64,000 bases of DNA. Origin: Brachionus rotundiformis (taxonomy: Eukaryota; Rotifera; Eurotatoria; Ploima; Brachionidae). The translations under genes and the position numbers were made by a program. The stretch spans positions 227,802 through 291,801 of the forward strand of contig JAESIW010000162.1 of NCBI GenBank assembly GCA_016802295.1, given 5' to 3'. This document shows positions 55,616 through 64,000 of this stretch, piece after piece (position 1 is the first letter of the stretch; each line of letters begins with the position of its first letter). The notes beneath the pieces were generated by a model. The model made no database searches. It was not told the origin of the DNA and saw only the letters and a program-made list of their open reading frames with translations.

Positions 55616-58600
55616 TTACAAAAATTCCAGATCTAGGGCATGGTGCAACGCAGCCAGGTCTCTGTGCTCGTTTATTCTCCAAAATGGCCAATTCATCTAA
55701 AAACAAAATTTATCAATTTGGTTCTCTTCTAATTTTCAATATTTTACTTGTTTAGCAGCAGATTCCTCCTCTTGACGGTCTCCAACGACCACATAGGTGC
55801 ACTTGCGACCAAATCTGGACGAAATTCTCTCAAAACAACTCTCCTTACCAATCTTGGTCGCACTATACACATTCTCAATGTCGAACAAGCCGCCCAGTCC
55901 GTACAAAAGTATCTTGGCAACCGCGGGCACTAGCTGAGTGGTAGTTACCAACACATTAACATTGGTCGGTCTTGATTTTATTATTGACAAAGACTGATGG
56001 GCCAGTGTTAACCAATTGTCGGTCAGTTTCTCAATTTCGCCCCTTATCTGAACCCATTGATCGCATTTAGGCGAGCCAAGAAGCTCAGTCACATTGTTAC
56101 GATAAGTGTTGTAGGTTTCTTTTATTTTTCTGTATCTGAATGCCAATTTGCGCATCCATTCGACCCCACCGCGCACACCACTTGACAAAGAAACATTCGA
56201 ATTGCCACTCGAATGAAAGCCATCTGTGGCAAAATTGTAATTGGACAAATCCTGACCATTGTCATCCGAAGACACATCATCAATATGCACCTGATCACAC
56301 TCTTCCAAATCGTTGAAATGCAAATGCAAATCGGCCAGGCTGAATATGAGACCTTCCATCTGCAAGCCCAGATTTATGGCCACCTGCGGGTCCTTCATGA
56401 ATCGCTGAGCATATGAACTTGTCAACAAAGAGTGAAATATAATTATGGTCTCGTCCAGGTCCCACACAAACACGCGCTCTGTCTCCAACTCGCCAGCAGC
56501 GCTGTTCGATGTTGGCGACGAGGACAACAATGGCGCCAATGTGGCCGATTGCATTGAACAATTTTTTTTGCCCTTTCCCTTACCCTCTAAAACAAAAAAA
56601 AAAAAAATAAATAAATATTTATTAAAATATTAGTTAAATTTATAAAATAAATAAAATTAAGTTGATTGGTACTTTTTGATTTTGGCGAGAGTGGCGAAGG
56701 TGGCACACTTGTGTTGGAGAAATGTGTGTCGTTGAGAGCGGCTGGATTGAGCAAATAGGTCTGCGATGAGCCGGATGGGTTGTACTGATGGTGTTGTTGT
56801 TGGTGAAGAGCTGCGGCAGCGGCGGCGGCGGCAGCAGCAGCGGCGACACTGGCGGCCGACTGGGCCAAATTGGGAGTGGACGAATTGACCGGCAGCGGTT
56901 CACTCGAGTTGTTGGTCGAGTCGGAATTGTTGTTCGACGTTGAGCTAGTTGGCGAACTTTGGAGCAGATTGTTTTGCTGTAAATGCTGTACAGCGTTTAG
57001 GAAAGAGTTGGCGTATTGGTAGTCGGGCGTGGAGGCGTTGGCAGTAGAGCCCTGTGCGGCGTAGTTGGCGATCTGTGCGCCGGACTGGCCGGATGAGTGG
57101 TAGAACTGGCCCTGGTGGTAGCCGGGGTTGTTGGCGACGGCAGCCGCGTACGACACGTAGTCCAGCGGCGCTTGGGACTGCGCGTAGGCCTGTGGCGCGC
57201 CCGCCGGGTACGCGAACGCCTCGCCCAGGCCGTACTGCGACGGCAGCACGTAGTTGCCGCCGTTCTGCTGCTGGTAGTAGGCCGCTGCGGCCGCCGCTGC
57301 TGCTGCCGAGCCGTTCGTGTTGCCGATGTAGGCCTGCGGGTTGAACGTTTGGTGATAGGCTTGCATTTTTGACAAATTCAGCTCTTTTATCTCAATATTT
57401 GTACTTAAAATTAAAAATTGTTTTATCAATTTCTGGATAATGGGTCTGTCTGTGCCGGGTCTCTTCTTAATAGAATAGCTTATCTTTTAACAGGATCGTG
57501 TGATATTTAGAAATGGCGACCGGGCCCAGTCAGTTTTTTCCTATGATGCATTAAGACAAATATATTTTTAACTATTTTTTTTTATATAAAATAATATATA
57601 TTAAAATAAAGATAAGAATAATTAGATATGTTTTGTCGTAGCAGTGACATGGTAATGAAAGAGAAAATCGATAATTTTTAATTTTTTGTGTCTGTGTGGT
57701 GTCAAATTACTCAAAATTGACTTACGGAATTGGGGAATTTTTTGTTGCCAAGTTTGCTGGATGATGTTGTTGCGATTTTTTAGTTCTCTTCTCTTGGAAA
57801 TAAATAATTAAAATTAATTGAATAAATGGTTCATAAATGGGCCAAAATTTGGAAAAGGAAAACAAAAATATTTTATTTTTTATTTAAGAATATGAGAAAA
57901 AAATGGTCGTTTAGAGTACCAGCTTAATCACCTTAAATATTTACATTAGCAAATAGGAAAATAATAATTAAAAAGAATGCTTTTAAACAATTCCCATCAA
58001 TGGATATTGAATTTCAAAGTGTCTAAAAGCATATAATTAAATATTTGCATTGGAACGAACATTTTCGGTCACTAACAACCGTCCGGTAATCTAACATCAT
58101 CCTAAGTCCACTGGCAAACAAGCAATGTTTGCTTAGCTAGCAATGAATGGAATGTTTTTAAGACTTTCTAAGACTTGGACAAATAAATAGGCCGTTTCGA
58201 ATAGTTCACACGTAGGTTACGAAACGAATGGGCGTTAAAAAGCTAGAATTGATAGTAATTGGATCCGTAATCAATTAGAGACTCGGCAAGATATTCTCTT
58301 CAGCAAGTAAGTGTCTTGCGTTTACGGTACGGATTCAATTAAATTCGATACGGTGGCATATTCGCACGGTCTATCTAACCAAATCAGCAGCAGGCCTAAT
58401 TAGTCTCAAACTGTTCCACGTATACCTAAATGACTAGTTCCGCTTACTAATTTGAACAAATTGAACCAAGTCTAGCTAAGTGAATAAAGGTTTCGCATTT
58501 CAATCGATTATTGATTGAAATTTAATAGTTTAATAAAGAGCAATTTTTAAAATTATTATACTGGTACTAGATGGTGGTTTAGTGTTACCTTTTAGAGTAT

Positions 58601-61578
58601 CATTAGTGGAATTGATTAATGTTGGAATTGATTTTTTGATTTGTTTATTTGTTTTGTTATTTAATAGAGGACAAGTGGTTTTTGATTGTTTTGTTGCCGA
58701 TTTGTTCGTATCATCTAAAACATTGGTTTGTTTCTTGAAAAAAAAATTATTTCTTAATTATAGTTTGCCAATTAGATTCTAGACAAATTAATTAATTAGC
58801 AAAAATTTTATTCTATTTGTCATTTGGCAAAGTCGCGTTATTATTGGATAATGCCCATTTTAGTATTTTAAGACAAAAAAAATGTCAATACTAAATTAAA
58901 TATTGCAAATTCAAGCCAAGCAATGTTGTTTATTTTAAATTGGTCAAGGTCACAACTAGGGAAACTAGGGAAACTAGGAAATAACCAGGGAAATACCTTG
59001 GGTCTTTTTCTTTTAAGCCTGACTATTTAAAGTAAAAAATTTACGTTAGAAATATAAGCCTAAATTTTAAATTGTTTTTATTATTTTAATTATTTTAAAC
59101 AAAGTAAATGAACCTTCTAAAATTTTGATCTTTATTTAAATTAAAAATTAATTTTGGTAATAGAGAAAATATTGAATGAATATTTGAAAAACTATATATT
59201 TTTTTTTTCAATAATTTGGAAGTTGATCTTAGCTGCATGACCAATTTTTTTTATATATTTGAAAATTTGTATTAAAAATAACTAAAATTAAGTAGTTTTG
59301 CTTAATTAATGAATTGGCTGTTATATTTGATTGATAGACTATATTATAGTAGTAGAAAAAAAAATTTAATAAACCAGCGCTTAATTAGTTAAATTGGTGC
59401 AAAGTTTCAATATGACCAACTATCTAGAAAAAGTTGAAAGAAATCTTGAATCCATAACGCTACTCGCAACCTGATTCAATGTACCTAATAACTTTTTATT
59501 CTATCAGATTTATCAACTTTTCACAAATTTATTTTTATTTCTAAAATCTTAAATTTTTACAATCTTAAGCCTGAACTTGTCTGTCTCACCAATTTATTTT
59601 TAGCCTAAACTGAACCTCATCTACCCACTTGGGTATTACCATTTGTACTTTCATTTATTTACTTCAAATTAACTTTGATTAATTGACGAAGAAATCAAAA
59701 AGACTCGGAAGGAAGCAAAAGTAATGGCCCTACGCTCCACGGGCAATTAATTGAAATCAAATTAAGATTTAAAAATAGTGAGAACTAAGCAGGCAAATGT
59801 TTTCTTTACTTCCGTCAGCTAGTTTTTATCTTTAAATGGATTTGAGGAAATAAAAATAAAATTATAAACAAATAATCTGAAGAGGGAGTATTGCGATTCA
59901 GATAAGATTAGCGAGACTACTTGACTGGCCACTAAACAAAAATTATAATTTTAATCTACAAAAGATCAGCTTTAATTCAAAATAATTTGATATCTTAATA
60001 AAAAAATTATTATTAAAATCAAGATCTTTGATGGTCAGTAAAAAACTAAATAAAAAATCAAATTTCATTTCTAATATTTCTCCTATTGATTTAGAACAAA
60101 ATAATTATGAATGCTGCTTCTGGTTATTAAAAGTTATTATTTTAAATTAAATCTAAAAAAGTCTATTTCTTTAAAAATTCTGTAGACAAAGACAAATTTT
60201 TATAATTTGAATGTATATTTTTTCTAAAATTAAAATTAATTGCGAAATTTAGCTTAAAAGCAAATATTAATATATTATCTATATTTATAAAGAAAAAATA
60301 TTTTTCACTCTACAATAATTCAGAGCTATTCAAGAGTTTCTTAAGAGTATTAACATTTAGTCCATCATTTAAATAAATGTGTCGTAATTCGACCCTGGTT
60401 GCCATAGACACCATTTAAACTTGATCACTGTCTTATCAAAAAAGAATACAAATCTTAGCTAGGAAAAAATATTAAAATAATTTAATAAAATTGACTCTAT
60501 GATGCTATTTATCTTTCGAGTTGTAAACTTTCCCAAAATTAAATTATTTGTTCCTATAATTAATAAAATATACAGTTTCAAAATGTTTATAAAACACTTG
60601 ATTACCAATTTGGTAGGTACATGAGAAAATAGAAAATTCATTTTCTCTCAACTAAAAACGATTCCAAATCCCAATCATTTGCAAGCAATTACTAAATAGC
60701 TTTATTTTATGCTAAAAAGAAAGAGCTGAAATAAAAAAATTTCAAAAGTAAATATTTAAATATCTTAAAATAAAGAATAACTAATATCTATAATGAAACA
60801 TCTTTTAAATGGAGTTAGTTTTTTATGTTGTTTTTTTTTTTCATTTGGCTAAGTAAAAGTGGTGGTTTTAGCCGACCTACAGCTTAAAATGTTTTTAAAT
60901 TTACTACTTTTAAATCTGAGCAAAATTAATAAAAACCTGTTCGAGGCCTAAAACCGGATTTACCTAGTTTTGTTTTGATTTAAATCGGTTTATTGTGAGT
61001 TTGGCTTAAAAAAAGAATAGGGTCAAGCAAATAAAGCGGCATAAAAAGAGACATTGCTTGGTATTGACATTTTGCAGGACAGTTTTAATTTAAAAAAAAA
61101 AAAACTTTGCCAAAACTTTTCATTACACTTGTATGCCTATTTATTGATCATTTTATTTACTTAAAGGCCTAGCGAGAGAAATTAAATTTTTGAAATTTGA
61201 TAACTTTGAATCTTAAGAAAACTAAAGCCAAGCTAAGCTTGATTCAACTTTTTGAAGCTAAGTTCGTGTTTAAGTCATTGTTTTTCCAACCAAATATTAC
61301 AATTTAAAAGATAAAATTTAAATTAATTAAAATAAAAGTTAAGGTAAATAATAAAAGATAAACATGATGAGTTTAAAGCAAAATTTGCTATCTTATCACT
61401 TTCAATTGATCGAAATTATCTCTTTAAATTTGATACCAAGTCCATGATCCGTCAAATTAATCAAAATTTTAGAACTTACTTCGCTTGATCTCACGTCACT
61501 TTTGGCTTTGCTCCGACCAGCATTTTTTGCCAACTCATCTTGGCTATCCACATCATCCGGTCTCGATTTTGACTTCAT
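55616..61578 (-). CDS. EYA: Eyes absent homologue (transcription co-activator / HAD phosphatase, ~624 aa)
   Basis: Five coding exons with matching phases: 61578-61480 (acceptor-like TTTAG at 61588, so it may extend upstream), 58733-58589, 57383-56673, 56586-55748 and 55696-55616. Exons 1-2 encode a Ser/Lys/Asn-rich region. Exon 3 encodes the Tyr/Ala/Gln/Ser/Pro-rich transactivation part, with two polyalanine runs, that opens MQAYHQTFNPQAYIG. Exons 4-5 encode the EYA domain: WDLDETIIIFHSLL with the nucleophile Asp (about 359) and Asp361, GVRGGVEWMRKLAFRYRKIK, VLVTTTQLVPAVAKILLYGL, VVVGDRQEEE with the metal-binding acidic residues, and the C-terminus NWPFWRINEHRDLAALHHAL. EYA works with SIX and Dachshund in eye and organ development and dephosphorylates tyrosine. 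An alternative start at MQAYHQ (57366) is possible. Its introns (1.2 and 2.7 kb) are by far the longest here, fitting a developmental regulator. Confidence 0.92.
57384..58588 (-). other. EYA intron 2 with a non-repetitive, less AT-rich block
   Basis: About 1.2 kb. The segment 58050-58500 is much more complex than other non-coding DNA here and has homeodomain-type TAATCAATTAG (58268-58278), ATCGATTATTGATTG near 58503 and several CG-containing words. It could be an enhancer. Near 57430-57560 another less AT-rich block may mark an internal promoter before the MQAYHQ start. Confidence 0.45.
58734..61479 (-). other. EYA intron 1
   Basis: About 2.7 kb, AT-rich, without supported exons on either strand. 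A short ~11-bp tandem GGGAAACTA occurs near 58957-58977. Regulatory content is likely given the gene, but none could be singled out. Confidence 0.45.
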
Positions 61579-62489
61579 TTGTACATCTAAATATTTTAAT
61601 TATTTTTTTTAAACAACATAATTTTTAATCCTATATAAATATGTTTTTTTTTTAATTAAAATAAAAAGTACATAATTAATTTTAAAAATTGTTTTATATT
61701 TTATTAAATCAGGTAATTAGAAAATTAAAAGTATTGTTGGAAGCAGATGTTCAAATTTCAAGTGTCCAAATGGCCAGATTCAGCTAATTTTTCTCAAATC
61801 AAACACCAATTACTAAAAGATCCTTAATTTGAATTTAAAAAATCAAATTAAATTTATTTTTATTTTTTTCTAGAGTCTATTTATTAACACGAATTGAGTG
61901 CTTGTATTAACAAATCTATTATTTTCTTTTTGAGTTGGAAAAAAATTTATAATTTGATTTTGATTCGTACTGAGTGAGAAGACTTGAAGGTAAATTATGG
62001 TTTAAATGAGAATGAGAATAAATCGTAGCCTTTTGCTAAAATTTATGCCTAAACGTGATTGTTTATCTAGATAGAACAAACAATGTTTTTTAGATTTAGC
62101 TGCTAATAAGATAAAACTATGTTTTAAAGGAACATACCAAGATTGGTGTAGATAATGCATGCCTTGGTTGCTTATGCATTATTAACAAAATATTTATTTC
62201 GAATTGATTTTCAGATTTTATAAAACTGATTCTGTTTTTGTTCAAAATAAAAACAAGGCAATCATTAACTTAATTTTAATTGACAAGCTAAAGTAAACAG
62301 TTTTGCCATTAGTGTAAAATTTTTTATTTGATATCATTTTCAATTAATTTTGTTTAAATCAAATGAAACGCAAATACTTTTTGAAATTTTTTATTATTGT
62401 TACGGACGCACAGTTATTGATGTTTCTAATCTGCAGACCCTAAGTTCACTGTCGTATTCTCACATGTTTTCTTATTATAAAATAACTTT
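61579..62489. other. EYA upstream region
   Basis: About 900 bp of AT-rich DNA between the first EYA coding exon and the LINE fragment. It probably contains the EYA 5' UTR exon and promoter; neither could be identified. Confidence 0.4.
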
Positions 62490-63160
62490 TAATCTCGTAT
62501 TTGAAAAAAAGTATTTTGTTTAATCTTGGAATATATACAAAACATGATATGAAAGGGACATTCAAGTTAGACATAGCACTGCTAAATAAGATGTTGGGGT
62601 TGATCAGAAAATCGTATAAGTTCTTTGACATACATAACACTACACTTTTATACAAATCCCTTGTTAGACCACATCTAGAGTATGCCATTAGCTCATGGTA
62701 TCCATTCTGTGTAAAAGATATAAATGAGTTGGAAAAAGTGCAAAGAAGAGCGACGAGACTGATGTCTGAGTTGGGAAAATTAAATTATACTGACAGATTG
62801 AACAAAATGGATCTGAATAATGTTCAAATAAAAAGGCAAAGAGGCAATCTTATCTAAATGTTTAAAATTGTTAATAATTTAGAGGAGTTGAATCTCGTGA
62901 ACGACGCATAAACAGAAAATATAACCTTCTGTCCCACAATAGAACTATTTATAGAGAGAAAATGAAGTATTTTCAACCAAGATTTAATTTCCTTAGATTT
63001 TATAGGGTCACGACAGTCTGGAACAAATTACCAACTGACAAAGTTAGTGCACAAAATTTGAACAGTTTTAAGGCTAAACTGGACGTCTGGATGTCTATGT
63101 CTATGTCTATGCTTGAATACAAGTTCAAGTCGCAGTTCTATTTTACTACTAATCCCTAAT
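62490..63160 (+). mobile_element. LINE (non-LTR retrotransposon) tail fragment, broken
   Basis: The plus strand encodes the C-terminal connection region typical of Jockey/CR1-type reverse transcriptases: YKSLVRPHLEYAISSWYPFC, ELEKVQRRATRLM, and later TVWNKLPTDKVSAQNLNSFK before the final stop near 63157. The frame is broken by a TAA at 62856-62858 and at least one further shift around 62885-62915. The polymerase core is absent, so this is a 5'-truncated dead copy. A small TCTATG hexamer run at 63092-63112 adds Met-Ser repeats near its end. It differs from the RT fragment at 43419. Confidence 0.85.
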
Positions 63161-63534
63161 CTCGGTGATAACATTATTGTTGTGAGTTATTAAAAATCAG
63201 AACTTGTTAATAATTTTTATTTTAAAAGTTTATTTTCTTTTTGTTTATCTCATTCTAATTGAAAACATAAAAAAAAGTTAATTTTTATGTTTAGAAAATT
63301 AATGTTTGAAAAAGATCTAGTTTAAAAATATGCTTTAAGTTCATTAGGTTAAAAATTTATTAGTTCAAAAAAATTCAACTTTTTAAATTCATATTTTTTT
63401 TAAATTTTAAACTAAATTATTTTAAAAATAAAAATTCAAAATTTAGTATTTTTTTTATTTAAAAAGCTGATCAAATTTTAAATACAAACTATCTATAGAA
63501 ATTTTTGTTTAATTATCACATTATTTGGAAAAAT
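63161..63534. other. AT-rich spacer
   Basis: About 370 bp between the LINE fragment and the chitin-binding gene; it should hold that gene's 3' UTR. Nothing else seen. Confidence 0.45.
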
Positions 63535-63986
63535 TTATTTTTTCAACCAGTGTGAAGCATATGTGTAGTATACTTGTGATGGATAGTTGCATACAGAGAA
63601 TCTTGAATCAAATACTAAACCACTTGGACAGCTTCTGACATATGTAACTCCAGGAGTAGTGTCGCATTGAATGTATCTAGATGGATCATGTGGGAACGGG
63701 TGGAGGAACAAACGCGAAGCAATATTGATGGTACTGCAAGGTGTCGAGACTTAAAAAATAATTGGTTAAAGTGTCCATAAATTCTAATTTAGACTAATGA
63801 GTAAATTACTAATGGCACAGCTAGTGAATCGGCAAGCGTGCAATCCGCTCCATAAACCGCAAGTTCCTGGACATTGGACTGGACAAGTGGCTACAGCTGC
63901 ACAACTAGATACAGTGAAAGTATAAGTTGGATAAGCGTAGTACCAGTTGTAATAGTGATATGGGTAGCCATAATAGCCCCATACAC
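63535..63986 (-). CDS. Peritrophin-type chitin-binding protein, 3' exons (partial)
   Basis: Two exons, 63986-63810 and 63749-63535, join in phase 1 across a 60-bp intron; the upstream exon begins at an acceptor (phase 1), so the start lies beyond the right edge. Exon 1 encodes a Tyr/Trp-rich stretch (YYGYPYHYYNWYYAYPTYTF) and a Cys-rich module with CPVQCPGTCGLWSG. Exon 2 encodes a type 2 chitin-binding (CBM14, peritrophin-A) domain: C..., LHPFPHDPSRYIQC, YVRSCPSGLVFDSRFSVCNY. The product should be secreted and bind chitin, for example in the trophi, lorica or gut lining; that location is inference. It ends HWLKK with no membrane anchor. Confidence 0.87.
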
Positions 63987-64000
63987 CTTAATTTACAATT

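Noticed and set aside
57054..57372. Arg/Ala-rich plus-strand frames opposite EYA exon 3
   Set aside because: Shadow frames caused by GC-rich Ala/Gln/Tyr codons on the other strand.
1..64000. CRISPR arrays, bacterial operons, tRNA or rRNA genes
   Set aside because: No spaced identical repeats, no tRNA A/B-box pairs at normal spacing and no rRNA cores were seen; the window is eukaryotic nuclear DNA.

Overview
The window is nuclear DNA of a small-genome invertebrate animal. It is very AT-rich, genes lie on both strands, and most introns are 47-65 bp with GT-AG ends. The contents (cadherin, eyes absent, DEG/ENaC channel, SLC34 transporter, calcium-binding EGF proteins, peritrophin-type chitin-binding domains, selenoprotein K) are metazoan. 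Compact introns plus this composition suggest a rotifer such as a monogonont; that placement is inference. Exon joins below were read from the sequence and checked for reading phase, but no transcript data were available.

Layout, left to right. 1-285: first coding exon of a PTPDC1-like phosphatase (-). 1553-2200: first of three copies of a ~0.6 kb dispersed repeat (others at 29453 and 52511). 3132-8710: eight-exon CUB/MAM/EGF type I membrane protein (-). 9139-10449: DEG/ENaC channel (-). 10963-12411: mitochondrial cysteine desulfurase NFS1 (+). 12810-17928: two tandem paralogues of a two-RRM acidic-tail protein (+), separated by a probable 1.4 kb DNA transposon. 19081-27161: 21-exon secreted protein with a MACPF domain, a farnesoic acid O-methyltransferase-type domain and about 20 EGF repeats (+). 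27889-28810: coiled-coil protein (+), converging on a DUF2237 gene (-). 31551-32044: selenoprotein K (+) with an in-frame UGA, a hairpin just behind it and a downstream SECIS element. 32684-33379: unknown secreted protein (-). 33621-35438: SLC34-type phosphate transporter (-). 36571-37430: decayed Ulp1/C48 protease gene (-). 38434-39117: 3'-5' exonuclease (+). 39245-41527: intronless cadherin (-). 43228-44366: reverse-transcriptase fragment inside inverted repeats. 44564-49416: 15-exon RBM5/RBM10-type splicing factor (-) with a DNA transposon in one intron, divergent from a TMEM165 gene (+). 50930-51937: OSGEP (+). 55616-61578: eyes absent (EYA, -), five exons with multi-kilobase introns. 62490-63160: LINE tail fragment. 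63535-63986: 3' part of a chitin-binding protein (-).

The genes have no operon logic; they are mostly independent housekeeping, membrane and extracellular genes. Close packing produces divergent pairs (RBM5/TMEM165, DEG-ENaC/NFS1) and convergent pairs (coiled-coil/DUF2237, exonuclease/cadherin). The most notable items are the SELENOK gene with its recoding signals, the MACPF-EGF protein, the mosaic tandem RRM paralogues split by a transposon, and the three near-identical repeat copies.
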